A stretch of DNA of 64,000 nucleotides from Sclerotinia nivalis. Taxonomy: Eukaryota > Ascomycota > Leotiomycetes > Helotiales > Sclerotiniaceae. Positions 1-11,889 of the stretch are shown here, piece after piece (position 1 is the first letter of the stretch; each line of letters starts with the position of its first letter). The stretch spans positions 124,001 through 188,000 of the forward strand of contig JAPEIS010000017.1 of NCBI GenBank assembly GCA_029531795.1. The letters run 5' to 3'. The position numbers and the translations under genes were made by a program. The notes beneath the pieces are model-generated. The model did no database searches. It was not told the origin of the DNA and was given only the letters and a program-made list of their open reading frames with translations.

Positions 1-520
1 GATTCTTCAAGTGTTCCACAACAAACTTCCGTAGACCTAGCTCAACTTCAGCTTTGCTGTATCGAGTTCTAAGGCCTTTAACACCAATATCATCTAGATA
101 AAGCATAGCCACATCAGGCATGATATCCCACAATATCCTTGAAACGATTCTTGCAAATTGAGCAACAGAGTTGGTAACTCCCTAAGAAAGGATTGTAAAT
201 CTCATTAGCTCCAAAGGCATCATGATAGCAATGATATCTCTGCTCTTCTTGTCCAATAATATCTAATCATATCCAGAAAAGAAATCGATCAAAGAAGTCA
301 ACGAGCATCCAGCCATTTGTTCTGCAAACTCTTCTAAATTTGGAAGCATATTCGTATCACACAAGATCACTCTATTAGCTTTAATCATAGCAACAATAAT
401 GCAGTATTTTCCAATTTCGCTTTTCTTGATCAAATACCAAGGATTTCGATAAAATCCTTCTCCTTCTTCTAATACTCCTCGTTTGATACAGTCTCTTATC
501 ATTTCGATAACGACAGGCAA
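1..520 (-). pseudogene. Element C reverse transcriptase, cut by the window edge
   Basis: The minus-strand frame at 263-520 shows the start of an RT fingers/palm region: a GVLEEGEGFYRNPWYLIKK segment, then a catalytic-type segment reaching DFFSGYD. Further on, at about 85-105, the polymerase active site reads YLDDIGVKG. Stops interrupt the frame between the two. The YxDD motif followed by IGVKG is typical of gypsy-type elements. The rest of RT, RNase H and integrase lie beyond base 1. Confidence 0.8.
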
Positions 521-1386
521 AAAAGTCTTTAAAGAAATGAAATCAGGAGCTTGCTAAGCCTTATACGGGATTGTCTTAATAACTTGAGGCGAAGCAACTG
601 AAGACTTAATACTGCCAGCTTCAATCCAGTCGAAAGCTAGTGCCGCTTCCCGATTCATCAAAAATACTAAAAGAAACTGCTTTTCTCATTCCAAAAGTAT
701 ATCTCCAATATCCAATAGAGCTAATCGTTCCTGTGTCAAACGGAATCCTTCCGGTCTGATATCGAAACGCAGTATCAAATATTTCGAAAATAAACCTGAC
801 AATAGACATACAGGATTGATTGTACATTCCAGTTCCAATCAATTTGGATCACTTTCAGGGATTTCACTATCAATGTATTCAATCTCATCCGAAGGTTTTA
901 TCTTGTCGTTTTTCTTTTTGTAGGCACCATTGATTGAAATAAGGATTGTAGAATTGATATCTATTAATCTTTCCTAAGCATCACTTTCAGTTTTGAATTC
1001 TTCCAAATCGAGATGAATGCCATTAACAACAAAGTATTCTTGAAATCCCTTCATTTCAGATTCTTCAATATTGTTAAATATATCCTCGACATCGAAATCA
1101 AATCCAATCCTGAAGATATCTGTGATATATTCGCCAGAATTTAAGACGGTCTTAAAATTTGGGATACCGACTAGGAATTCCGGGAAATAGGTCTTGATGA
1201 ATTCTTCGAATTTCCCTTTATTCTTGTTGGCATCTAGAATCTTCGGGGGGTTGTTAATACAATCCCTAAGCGTTATACCACTTATTTTTTTCCCTGATCC
1301 TCAAGATCAACCTTTGTGATATCAGCTTTACATTTCGATCCCGTTGTTCAACAACCAGTACGATTGATACCGTTATCATCTGTGAT

Positions 1387-2169
1387 CTAGACAATTTGTT
1401 TATTATCCTCATATTCGAAATCAACTCTTCTTACAAAGATATAAGACATTCCGAGCAAGAATGGATTCTTGACATTATTCAAAACAAAAATGTTTACAAT
1501 ATTCTTGATTCCTCTAAAGTTGACTTCAACATCTTCAATCAATCTATACAGCGTAACTATATTTCTATTCGGAGTCACTATTGTTGCATTGTACTCTTGT
1601 ATTGTAAACCCTAACTCTCTCATCACTTCAAGATTTATCATATTGATTGTAGAGCCTGAATCAACGATACTACTGATCTTGATATTCTTGTTATCGAAAG
1701 TCACTATTATAATGGGAATGTTACGAATCTCTTTTGAATAAAAACTAGATTTGGCTGTTACATTATTAGTACTGAATAGAACAAAAAAGACTTCTCCAAC
1801 AAAGCCTATAGCTTTTGTCTCAATATCCTTCCTCTTCTCAATTTCCGTAACTAATATCTTCTCCAATACTTTCTTAAGAAGGTTCGGGAAATAAGCAAGG
1901 ATTATACCAATCGATATAAGAACTTCGAGTTTGAAAAAGCGTTCCAATATCTCTATCAAAATCTCATTGGTGTATATCGAGATCAATAGTTGTTTCTTTG
2001 TTCTTGAAATCCTTACATGAGTTAATCTAACCTTATACATAATATCATCTTCATCAGATTCGGAAAGTCTTTCCCCTCCCCAATCTTTTTCTTCATTTTT
2101 GTTAATATCCATTTCTTTATCTTCCCTAGAAAACTCTTTCTCCAATGTTTCCCTTTCGGCTTGCTCCAT
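1387..2169 (-). pseudogene. Element C retropepsin-like aspartic protease
   Basis: A 260-residue minus-strand frame. The active-site signature IVDSGSTINMI lies at about residues 168-178 (canonical D-T/S-G). A downstream FLLGM segment near residue 237 corresponds to the second conserved retropepsin motif (ILG-type). An acidic and lysine-rich linker precedes the protease fold. This is the polyprotein-processing domain of the element. It is still open but flanked by stops, so it is not expected to be expressed as part of a functional polyprotein. Confidence 0.75.
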
Positions 2170-2175
2170 CGACCT

Positions 2176-2943
2176 TTACAATACTCGAGGCACAATAGGA
2201 ATTTGTTTCTCGAACTTATCAACTTCATTCCATCCGATTGATTTTGATTTTTTTGATAATCTTCCTTGTAGTCTTGCAGACTCCTTGGGTTGAATTGCGG
2301 CATTAACATCGAGGATAGGTTCTCCCCGATAACCAATATTATTCACGAATATACCTTTGACTACCTCAATGCTAGAAACATTGACAATTGGAACCTTGTT
2401 CTTGTTGTTTTGAATTGACGATTCCTTTCTATATAATCCAAAACCATAAGAGATGGTATGCATTTCGATCTGATTCATTTCGGATTTGTCTTTTATTCGA
2501 AAGATCGGAGTTGGATTGGTATACCCTTTTGGTTTATACATGAAGGTTCCGTATTCATCATAATAACAAAATCCTACCTTAATGTCTTCGATTTTCTTAG
2601 GGCAATTCTGTTTCATATTGTAACCGTCATCCCAAGGGGATCGGCCAAAACAGTAATAACAAAGGAAGTCTCTTTTGTATACAGCATTCACATCAAGAAG
2701 GATTGTATCTTTATCTTCCCGAAATGAATAATCATTATACCTTGTATTTCCTCCTCGATAAATAATTTGACGTTGTAATAAAATAAAGATTGGCTTCAAA
2801 TCTCTTGCTCCTTCAACTCTAACTCGTAGGTGATTCATACTGAACTTGTCCAAAAGATCAGTTATCTCATCAATAGCAACATCGATGTTTCGATCTTGTA
2901 CATATAGAACTGGGCTAGCCTCAGCGGCAAACAGTATTTTCAT
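2176..2943 (-). pseudogene. Element C gag C-terminal part with zinc-knuckle-like motif
   Basis: A 255-residue open frame between the gag N-terminal remnant and the protease ORF. Cysteines at about residues 95, 98 and 114 form C-x2-C-x15-C, a degenerate or extended zinc knuckle like those that bind RNA in gag proteins of fungal gypsy elements. The frame ends just before the next ORF begins at 2169. The original gag-pol fusion was probably split by point mutations. Confidence 0.6.
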
Positions 2944-3444
2944 ATATTCGTTTACAATATACGAGACAATGGCTTGATGAGATTTGGGCTTTTCGTAAAT
3001 ACAGGCTACTGAATCCTCGGAAGAATACTATTTGTATACTTTATCCATCATTTTTTTGAAATTCACAAAACTAGGATCATCTAGGTCGACTTTGAGTTGT
3101 CTTGCGATCTTTTTGTTCACTTGAGTATACAGACCATGTAGAAAAAGTCTTCCAGTTTCGAATTCCGTGATTATATAGTTGTCGATGAGTTATGTAGCTG
3201 AGAATACGAATTTGGCAATGTAATCCTTTATTATAATCAAATTTGTATTGTAGTTTCTCTCATTCTTCTCTCGCTGATTGTCAATAAATTGGTTTAGGAA
3301 ATCACGGGTACTAATCACTTGCTAAATATCGTAATCGTAGAAACGATGGAGTAAGGCAGATTTCAATCCTCTTTTCCAATTGTACTTGTTGGGGCTGTAC
3401 TTTGGTATGAGTTTGATCTAGACAGAGGTAGATTGGTTGTAGTA

Positions 3445-3789
3445 TTACAAAAGACGAATCTGTATCTTCTTATTGGTCATATTATAATCGATCTGCAAGA
3501 CTTCCCAAATAATGACAAAATCGGATATGTTAATTCCATTAAAGATAAGAACAGCAAAACTTCTGGTATATGGTATGATAGGGTATATACATATATGGTT
3601 TACAATAATATAATCTGTAGAACAGACTACAAATGGAGCCTTTGATTGAGGATCCACATCATCATCCTTCTTAATCTTTTTAACTTTTCCTTTTTTTTTT
3701 TTTGTAATGTTTCCATTAGTATCAATAGCGAACTCTTCATTGAAGTCAAGGGAATCAATGGTATCCCTTAACTTATGTACAGCTTTCAC
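3445..3789 (-). pseudogene. Element C gag, N-terminal part
   Basis: A 114-residue open stretch on the minus strand, immediately downstream of the C 5' LTR. It has a lysine-rich run (about residues 32-42) and a motif near the end (FNGINISDF...) resembling the FxGTNxxDF signature at the start of many fungal gypsy gag proteins. The frame ends in stops and continues in degraded form toward 2944. Family assignment comes from position and this motif only. Confidence 0.55.
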
Positions 3790-4631
3790 TAATTGATTTG
3801 TAAAAGGTTTTAGGTTTTTTATAATAACAAAAAAAGGAAGGATTTGAATAAAAGGTTATTTAATGTATCATAAATCGTAATATAATTGAGGGATATCGAA
3901 ATTATCAAAGTCTGATTCAACTTTGGGTTTTCGATAATCCTCACTATTTATATTTTCCCTTAATAAAGTTTCAAAGGGAAATAGAAGAATATAAGGAACT
4001 TTTTCCTAAAATATTCCTTCTTACAAAAAGATTGCATAAATCTCAAATCCTTCCGAACAGGACTTTTTAAGACACATCTTAAATTTTTGATAACCGATAT
4101 CAAAGATAGCAAATTAATATTCTGTACTCCGATCCTCCCTCAGCTTTTATCTACAGATAAACGTATATCAATTTCAACCATCTATAAAGCGTACAAAATC
4201 CTCCAATTAGTCAAGCTGTATTCAATTAAAATTGTCCTCGAAATCGAATTTTCGAGTTCGAAGGCATATGGATTCGGTTATTAGTGGAAAATCCTCACAA
4301 CATTCGGAATCGATCATACCTCGAACGTTACTAATTCTAACCCCAAATAAAAGCTTTATCAATGCACTCCCCCCTTGTAGAATACAGTAAGATAATTCAC
4401 TAGGATCGTCCATCTTCAATACAATAGATCAACACAAATAGAAGAGAATCAAAAACCAAACTCTCCTACTTATCACTTAGCAATCCCACTTTTGAAAAAG
4501 TTCATCCTTTCAGAGTCAATCCTTTCCCCCATTAATAGATCGCTATTTCTACTTTCTTTTCAATATGATTTCCTCGTAGAAAGATTCATACAATATAAAC
4601 CATACAATTCGATCCCTACATAAATCACCAT

Positions 4632-4919
4632 TGTGAAAAAGATAGATCGAGATACATACATCCCGATAACACACTACAAAAGAGAATAGAATACGAACTG
4701 ATTAGATTACATTGTATAAACTTCGAATAATAGAACTAATATGAATAACAATGGGTTGGAGATTGTATACAATAGGTATGCAAAAAGACTAGTGAAAACG
4801 ATTGATTATTCTAGAAGGGAAGGCAAAGCCTTCTCCTTATATTTAACTACGAAGGATCATGTGACCTAATGCCTATGAACTAGCTACGTATGTGGCCCTA
4901 GCAATCCAACTTTCTCACA
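4632..4919 (-). repeat. 5' LTR of element C (288 bp)
   Basis: On the minus strand the repeat begins TGTGAGAAAG and ends CTTTTTCACA, with imperfect terminal inverted repeats and TG..CA ends. The reverse complement matches 48741-49028 over its whole length, and both copies are exactly 288 bp. Differences are mostly C/T and G/A transitions. A possible primer-binding site beginning TGGTGATTT follows at about 4630 downward, but I could not assign a tRNA to it. Confidence 0.85.
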
Positions 4920-5549
4920 CTATAATAAAGATAACCATTATTATTTGATCAAATGAAGATACTATACACCAATTTGACAATCAATTAATGATTTAAAGAA
5001 TAACGAGAAAATTCTTATCGAATATCATTGCTTTTATTCAAAAAAATCAAAACTACCAGCTTGGATCCTAAAGCACCTCGACACTGCTATATTACAACCA
5101 GAACCACAGAATTTGCAACCGGAATCATACAGTACGATTACTACGTTTACTCTACAAAGATCCATTCGTATCAAAATTGTTCGTTTCGCTTAAAGGTATA
5201 TTATATATTATTACAATAAGAGATATAGCGTTTGGAAATATAGCATTTAGAATATCGTATATTAAAGGATATAATATTATCAAAGGATACCATACGTTTT
5301 TGTTCGAAAACCTAATTGAAGGAAGGGACCTGTATTTTTTCTTTATTTTTCTTTATTTTTTAAACATCCATTTGAGATCAAATGGATTTCTTGAAGAAAA
5401 GATACTATTACAGGTTCATCTCCCTTCATCTGTATATGATCATGTATACACTCACTTCTATATAGTCAGGTCACCTCCTTGATCTTCTTCCCCTCCTCGT
5501 AGTACAACTATAGATCAACTCTATATATACCTTTTCCCTCACCGTGATA
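4920..5549 (+). mobile_element. Element A1: 3' end of an A-family chromovirus
   Basis: This stretch is collinear with 15,025-15,661 of the complete copy A2. It holds the tail of the chromodomain (4935-4990 matches the DEDGLYYLVKWRYY segment of A2), the 3' untranslated segment and the 3' LTR. It starts exactly where element C's LTR ends, so C inserted into A1 and the rest of A1 lies off the window. The 3' flank after 5549 is ATATT. Confidence 0.8.
5406..5549 (+). repeat. 3' LTR of A1, with a 19-bp internal deletion
   Basis: Matches the 163-bp A-family LTR but is 144 bp long. The missing 19 bp correspond to the palindromic TGTGCCTTAGGCACACATG segment. The deletion lies between two CATG repeats, so slippage over the hairpin is the simplest explanation. 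The LTR ends CGTGATA like the other copies. Confidence 0.8.
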
Positions 5550-5554
5550 ATATT

Positions 5555-6795
5555 CGAGAACAATATAAACTTTCAGCTCATAAACATCAAAGAATAACTA
5601 GAACCTTTGTTAGAATCAGAAAAGAAATTTACTTTCCGAAAATGAGAACTACAATTGAGAAAGTAATTGGGAATTGTAATATTTATATACAAAACAAAAC
5701 CGCCAAATATACTCTATATAATCAATTCAAAACCCTCAACTTATTTATTCAATTATAGAAATCCATTGTATAGGATTTCGTAGTTAAACTATCTATATCT
5801 AAGGATCCGATCATAATAAAAGAATACGACTTTATTTTAATAATAACAAACAGATTAACAAAATTTGTTTATATGATATTATTCTGTAAAAAATAGACAG
5901 TAGATAATCTGGCTTATATATTCCTACGAAATATAATCAATATTTATAATATACCAGAAGAAATAATTTCAAATAGAGATAAACTTTTCATATCAAAATT
6001 CTGGATTACTTTTATAATATTGTTTGAAATCAAATGCAAATTATCTATTACGTTTCATCTCCAAATAGATAATCAAATAGAATATTTAAATCAAATAATA
6101 AAAGCCTATCTATATTATTATATCAATTACAAACAAGATAACTAAATTGAACTACTATTTTTAATTCAATTCGTATATAATATATTGGAGACGGAGATAA
6201 TAAAAGTAACGCTAGTATATACTAACTATAGATATATTCCATTAATCTACTATTCATTATTCTTACAAATAGCGAATACCAACGAAGCTATAAAAAATAT
6301 ATCGGAAATCAAGGAATTATACGAACAACTCTTATTAGATCTATAATTTATAGTTTTGAGAATAATTGTATATTACAATGAATCATAGAATATAGAACCT
6401 ACTTTTAAAAAGAAGAATAAAGTTTATTTGATTCGAAGAAACATTCAAATATAACAACCAAGCGATAAACTAAACCATAAAAAACTAGAACTATTCGAAA
6501 TCGAAGAAATAATAAAACCTATCAATTTCAAATTGAAGTTATCAAATATTATAAATATCTACCCAGTATTCTATATATCTTTACTCGAATTAATGTTATC
6601 AGAGACACCGAACGCACCAAAAACCATAATCGAACCTATCAACCCGAATACCAAATACAATATCGAAATTATACTAGATTGCAAATACGTTAGAAATATA
6701 ATAAAGTATTTAATCAAATAATTCGATTATCTATATTCAGAAAACATTTGGGAATCCAAAAAGAACTTCAATTGCCCTAAAAAACTGTAAGCGTT
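5555..6795 (+). pseudogene. Element B integrase and chromodomain remnant
   Basis: Plus-strand conceptual translation, read through stops, shows an integrase N-terminal segment (AHKHQRITRT, then GNCNIYIQNK), core segments resembling TNRLTKFVYM and ISNRDKLFIS, and a GPY/F-type region (KLNHKKLELFEIEEIIKPINFKLKL). A chromodomain follows: NIEIILDCKYV...YLIK at about 6660-6720, then SENIWESKKN at 6735-6770. This is the end of pol of a chromovirus different from the A family. The frame is broken many times by RIP-type stops. The first part of the element was displaced by the A1 insertion. Confidence 0.75.
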
Positions 6796-7136
6796 CTATC
6801 AACGATATCCAGATCTATCCAAAAAGGATTTAAGGGATTCGAGAAAAATAAAGAATCGAAATCTTTCAAAAAATCAAACGAAGCATTATTAAGACCAGAA
6901 GTATTTCCATTTGCCTTTTCCTTTTCCGTTTGTTCTTTCGCTAATTGTTCTTTTTCTTTCAAGATATCCAATTCATCCAAATATTTAAAATTACAATCGA
7001 CTATCCGTTTTCTATAATCGTATAGGAATTTCTTTTGTTTACACAAGCACAGAATTTTAGCAAGCAATTTTTCCTTTTCACAATCTAATTTTTCTTTTTG
7101 TTTATCCAAAGAAACCCAATCCGAAATATGAAACAT
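6777..7136 (-). CDS. Antisense coiled-coil ORF at the 3' end of element B
   Basis: A 119-residue minus-strand frame that starts just downstream of, and opposite to, the element B chromodomain. It is rich in Lys and Glu with heptad-like spacing (about residues 10-35 and 58-80, including EKEQLAKEQTEKEK), so a coiled coil is likely. I see no enzyme motif. It stays open for 360 bp in DNA where the pol frame is riddled with stops. An extra antisense gene near the 3' end of some Botrytis gypsy elements has been reported, as far as I recall, but I could not check whether this is the same gene. It could also be a chance frame, since AT-rich DNA encodes Lys, Asn and Ile easily. Confidence 0.4.
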   Translation of the reverse strand: MFHISDWVSLDKQKEKLDCEKEKLLAKILCLCKQKKFLYDYRKRIVDCNFKYLDELDILKEKEQLAKEQTEKEKANGNTSGLNNASFDFLKDFDSLFFSNPLNPFWIDLDIVDRTLTVF

Positions 7137-7503
7137 TTCCCGATCCTAATCTTCTTTTAAAGGAAATTCGGTATTATAAGAAATTCGAATCAAAATACAT
7201 TCGAAATAACAAAAACATTAAGGATTATTAATATCTTTCATATAATGAAATTTTTCATTGCGATAATAAAAACAAAGAGATATTTCAACTCTACAATTAT
7301 TGATAGATTAAACAAGAAAAATCTGTTCGGAATATTTTCAAACAAAAAATAAGGATTTCTTAATTTTGAAGGAAGATATAATAAGAAAAGAAAGTTTTGT
7401 ATTTTTCTTCAGAATATAACTCTATCTTATAAACTTAAGATAAACTTTAGTCTAAATAAAGGATAATATTACAATTACAGATTTTACAATAATTGATCAT
7501 ATG

Positions 7504-7666
7504 TGTTACGAGTTCATCTCCCTTCACCTGCACGTGATCATGTGTGCCTTAGGCACACATGCATACACTCACTTCTATATAGTCAGGTCACCTCCTTGAC
7601 CTTCTTCCTCTCCTCGTAGTACAACTATAGATCAACCCTACATATACCTTTTCCCTCGCCGTGATA
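7504..7666 (+). mobile_element. Solo LTR of the A family (163 bp, TSD ATATG)
   Basis: Begins TGTTACGAGTTC and ends CGCCGTGATA. Flanking 7499-7503 and 7667-7671 both read ATATG, a perfect 5-bp TSD, so this is a complete integration reduced to one LTR. It keeps the hairpin ATGTGTGCC-TTA-GGCACACAT. It is clearly less RIP-mutated than the A1 and A2 3' LTRs. Confidence 0.92.
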
Positions 7667-7671
7667 ATATG

Positions 7672-8119
7672 AATACACATTATGATTTGATTGAATTAGT
7701 ATAAGATTAAGATGATTGTAGAAATAAATGAGTATAAACTATATTAAGTATCAAATCATATAATAAAGTATTAGAGTTTCGAAGGCTTCTGGCGCTTTTG
7801 GAGCATTAGAGTTTCGAAGACTTCCGGCGCTCCTGAAACATTGGAGTTTCGAAGGTTCTTAATGCTTCTAAAGCTTTGGAGCTTTGAAGACTCCTAAAAC
7901 TCCCGAATACGGAGATCTATATAAACAAAATAGATTCCCTTATTTGTAGAGTTTCGTATTCAAAAACAATCATTAATTTAAATACTATAATTACTATACA
8001 ATACAATCGTTATATCTTCATTCTCACCAAACTCTTGTTTGATCTTTAATAGAAACCACTACAGCTTTTCTATAAGCCCCTTGATCACTTCTCAATGATA
8101 AAGGATTGTAGCGGCGTAA
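7672..8119 (+). repeat. LTR-like region with degenerate 30-40-bp tandem units (7770-7920)
   Basis: Three to four imperfect units containing GAGTTTCGAAG..TTC.GGCGCT occur at 7770-7920. A TATA-like ATCTATATAAAC at 7907-7925 and a GGCGTAACA end at about 8110-8119 follow, resembling an LTR U3-R-U5 arrangement. It may be the 3' LTR of element B. I could not fix its 5' border or a TSD. Confidence 0.35.
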
Positions 8120-8846
8120 CAACCTCGTTTTATTATAGTTGATCTATATTTTGATTGAGTGATCTTTGAGTTGATTCTGTATATACTAATTATATCAATT
8201 AAATGATATTCAAAGTTAAATTATGAAGATTAGAAATTATAAATAAAGATTGAAGATCTAGATTCGCTAAGTTTTCTATTAATAGAATTGAAAAAAGCTT
8301 TTCATTAAATATATCAATTTGTAATCTTCGGATTAGATCTTGGAATCTTATATTTCAATTCAAAGTTGTTAGTAAGGATTTATAATCAGAAGTTATATTA
8401 AGGTGAGAAACAAGTATTGTATTAGTTGTATATAATTCTAAAAGGAATATAAGATCAAGAATACTATCCAAATCATGAGTAGTTTCGTTGATTATAGAAA
8501 GAAGATTGAAAGAATGATTATCTAATCAATTTGTAAAAAGTTCTATAAAATTAGAATGTATAGAACAAAAGGGATCTTATCTTGTATAATGAAGATTCAA
8601 ATCCTTTGTAAGAAATATAGAATTAAAAAAAGAAGAAGGTAAATTGAATAAATCTTTTATTGTTTGATTTTCATTTTAGTTGTTTTTAGAAGTATTGTAA
8701 ATATTAATAATTGTAAAAATAGAATTAGTGATAAATTGAAGATATAGAAATAATAAATCCCAAGAGAAGAAAATAGATTGAAACTGATTAACTCGAATGT
8801 TTGTTCCTTTGTGAATATAAAACATTACTCAAGGATAGATTTCTTA
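8120..8846. other. AT-rich gap, nothing recognised
   Basis: Very AT-rich sequence between the LTR-like region and A2. No usable reading frame, no RNA gene and no LTR ends with a matching TSD were seen. Probably RIP-degraded repeat of unknown identity. Confidence 0.5.
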
Positions 8847-8851
8847 ATTAT

Positions 8852-9014
8852 TGTTACGGGTTCATCCCCCTTCACCTGCACGTGATCATGTGTGCCTTGG
8901 GCACACATGCATGTATTCACTTCTATATAGTCAGGTCACCTCCTTGACCTTCTTCCCTTCCTTGTAGTACAATTATAGATCAATCTTATATATACCTTTT
9001 CCTTTATCGTAATA
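8852..9014 (+). repeat. 5' LTR of A2
   Basis: Starts TGTTACGGGTTC and ends ATCGTAATA. 163 bp, the same length as the 3' LTR and the solo LTR at 7504. It retains the TGTGTGCCTTGGGCACACA hairpin, with one change in the loop. Confidence 0.9.
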
Positions 9015-9039
9015 GTTTGTATTACTCTTTTAAAGGCTC

Positions 9040-9390
9040 TATCACTTTATGAAGTGATTTGGCCTTGCCAAATTATTTGCAGGCTTTTGTATCTGTTTTC
9101 GATTGCTTTTGTATTATCGTAATTCGCTTGTTTTTGTATGATTGTATTTCTTATTTGTTTTTGTATAGTTTTTTTATTTACTTTTGTGCAACTTTTGATT
9201 TCTGATTGTTTCTGTACGATTATATTTATTTGTAAACTTCTATATTTGTTTTTGATTGCTTTTGTGTGATTGCATTTTGTATATATATTGTTTTTGTGTA
9301 ATTGCATTTTCTCTATTAATTACTTTTGTATAATTGCAATTTCTTTATCGATTACTTTTGTATAATTGTAATTCTTTTTATAATAGTTTT
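9040..9390 (+). repeat. T-rich degenerate repeats in the A2 leader
   Basis: Repeated units of the form (T)TTTTGTATAATTGC/TAATTTC, 30-45 bp apart, lie in the untranslated leader between the 5' LTR and gag. On the minus strand they make a low-complexity 86-codon frame (9047-9307) rich in Lys, Gln and Asn, which I regard as an artefact. Confidence 0.5.
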
Positions 9391-9419
9391 TGGTTCTATA
9401 TCTATTAATGATGCGACTT

Positions 9420-11880
9420 TTACTTTTATCGAAGAAGTTCGTACCGGAATCTAACGAATCTTCGGTTAATGATCTACTATTATACAAATCCTAACAGAAT
9501 TGGATACTTTGATAATACCAAACTTCGTTGTTAATCTTGATAAACAAATTATTTATCTGAATTATGTTTTCTTTATTATCGAAGATTGCTTTATTATTCA
9601 AACTATCTATATTGTTATTCAAACAAATAAGATCAAAGAATGCAAAGCAGAAAATATCGGGCTTCTTCATATTTTGATCGACAAGCAAGCTCAATTGAAT
9701 ATTGATAATATTATTACTAATCAGAAACCAATTACTCTTTGCCAAATTCAGAAAGATCTATTTGTTTTTAAAAACGAAAGATCTAATATTCTTATTTGTC
9801 AAGAGAACTATCAATCCTGGAAATTGGGTTTGTAATTCTATTGAATAATCGATTCATAACTTTTTGTTTTCAAACAAAAGAAGATTAGTTATACTATTAG
9901 TTTTCTCGATAATCAAATACGATAAGAGTATATTACGGATATTATCAGATTTGTTGATGATTCTATTTGTTTCGATTCTGTTGCTTCGTTTTTGGCCAAA
10001 TTGAACAAATTATATATTTCTGTGAATATTGAAAGGGAAGTTTCGTTTAAATTCGATAAGTTTTTTATAGATTGAAAGGAGTTCTTTTTGGTTTTTTTCT
10101 TTATATTGTTTCATTTGGTTAATTCTTGTTATAAGTCTGATTGCGAGATTGTTAATATAATGAAACAAAAAATTATTATTCCTTTTCGAATTTTGATTAT
10201 TGTTGTCTTAATTAATCTGGCCTTTGTTCAATATATTGTTGTCTCGGTTTTCCGAGGCGTTAATAGGTCTAATAATGGTTGCGGTGGATTTCGAGGAGGA
10301 TATATGAGTAATTGGATACAAGGCCAATAATATTTGAATCAGGTATAATGGCAAGATTATATCGAATTAGAGAAGGTTGTTTTTATATCTGGTTCAATTA
10401 AGGAAAATCCTGAATAGGGAAAAGATTAATCTTTACGAAAAATCGCTTGTAGAGGAATATTAAAAGCAAAAAGATAAATCGAGGAATAGATAGATATGAA
10501 TTATTATAATTCAATTCTATAAATAGTAAATCTTTATTTGTTAAAACCATTATATTCTTTATATATAAAAACTCTTTTATTGTTATAAATCTTATTGATA
10601 ATAGATGTTTTGAGGAAGTCTTTGTTGATTGTTCTTTTGTCTTCAAATATAATATCGAAATACAATTCTTATCTTTTCTTTACGAGTTTCGATTTGTTGA
10701 TAAAAAGATCGTTGATAGAATTATAGAATATTTTATAATGAAAATTGCTATAAAAGATCATTATAAATATTAATCTTTTTATATTATCCAGTTTTCATTA
10801 GAGATATTATTAATCTTTGGTTTATTGTAATTGTAATATTATAATTCTATTATCAATTGAACAAAAATGAGTTTAATATTCTTTTCAAACTATTATATTT
10901 TCAATTGTTCAGTATATTATAATTCAGAGTCAGTTAGTATATCAACGATTCTATCTCCGATTAAGAAATAAGAGAATCTAATAAAAGTTACTCTATAATA
11001 GATTATCGAATCTTTAAATAAATTCTTTATTGATTTTGATATAAAAGTTAAATATACGGATTATAAATATCGTTCTTCCTATATCGAGGATTATCCAGAG
11101 GGTAATATTGATTCTTTATTTATTTAAATGTTTTCTATTTTTAAAGGAGGTTTTTTATAACCTTTTATCGAAGAGATATTAGACGAGGGTTATATATTAT
11201 AATCTGACGATTCTTTTGTTGATCTCGATTTTTAGTAAGGTTTGATATCTGGTGTGAATCATTATCGAACAAAGCGTTATGGGGAATCAAATAATCAGGT
11301 ATAGATGATTCCCAATTGCCTGTATCCAAAGTCGATTTTGAAGATTGTAGATCGATATTGCTTTGTTTATAATCCAAAAAACTGTTTATCTTTGTTTTTT
11401 GTTGAAGAATTCCTTATGTTTGTTTATAAGGATATAAATCTAAATATGAATGATATTCGTTGATTGTAAACTTCTAGTTTTGTTTTGTTTTATTAATAAG
11501 ATAACGTTCGGGCTATTCGGTTGATATAGGATAAATTGGATATTGTATAGAAAATTGTTGAGCAAGATCATTTGTGATAAGTTATATTGTTTTCGATATT
11601 TATAGAAGAGGATTTTCAATCGATTTTACAAGGGTAGGGTGATGTGGTAGAGATGCTTTCTAAAATTCCGTTGCAATTTTATAATTTTGTATATGATTGC
11701 TATAAACCGCTTTATTTACGGAAGGTCTTTGAGATTGATATCGACAAATTTTTAATCGGCAAATCTTCCCTTAATAATGATCAAATACGATAAAGGCTTT
11801 TTATATAATTATAAAATAAACTTTCCGTCTTTTTTCTATATTATACAAATAGATTGCTGTTTTGTTGAATCTGGGATTAT
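9420..11880 (+). pseudogene. A2 gag and protease region, heavily degraded
   Basis: Position between the leader and RT implies gag and protease. The longest open piece (9500-9835, 111 codons) has the hydrophobic and Asn/Ile-rich composition of RIP-mutated coding DNA. A glycine- and arginine-rich segment at about 10,240-10,330 (RGVNRSNNGCGGFRGGY) may be the C-terminal nucleic-acid-binding part of gag. No zinc knuckle or D-T/S-G protease motif is recognisable. The call rests mainly on element architecture. Confidence 0.45.
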
Positions 11881-11889
11881 AAGATTGAA

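Larger units (their letters stand above)
1..4919 (-). mobile_element. Element C: Ty3/gypsy-type LTR retrotransposon, 5' portion, RIP-degraded
   Basis: Read on the minus strand the order is LTR (4919-4632), gag-like ORF, zinc-knuckle ORF, aspartic protease, reverse transcriptase, and then the window edge. That is gag-PR-RT order, typical of Ty3/gypsy or a related lineage. All frames are broken by stops and the DNA is AT-rich, which fits RIP. The 3' half and 3' LTR lie outside the window, so its TSD cannot be checked. The 5' LTR abuts the truncated 3' end of element A1 exactly at 4919/4920, which implies insertion into A1. A solo LTR of the same family lies at 48741-49028. Confidence 0.85.

Noticed and set aside
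9047..9307. 86-codon minus-strand frame in the A2 leader
   Set aside because: It is the antisense of a T-rich repeat; the peptide only repeats Lys/Gln/Ile-rich phrases and has no domain.
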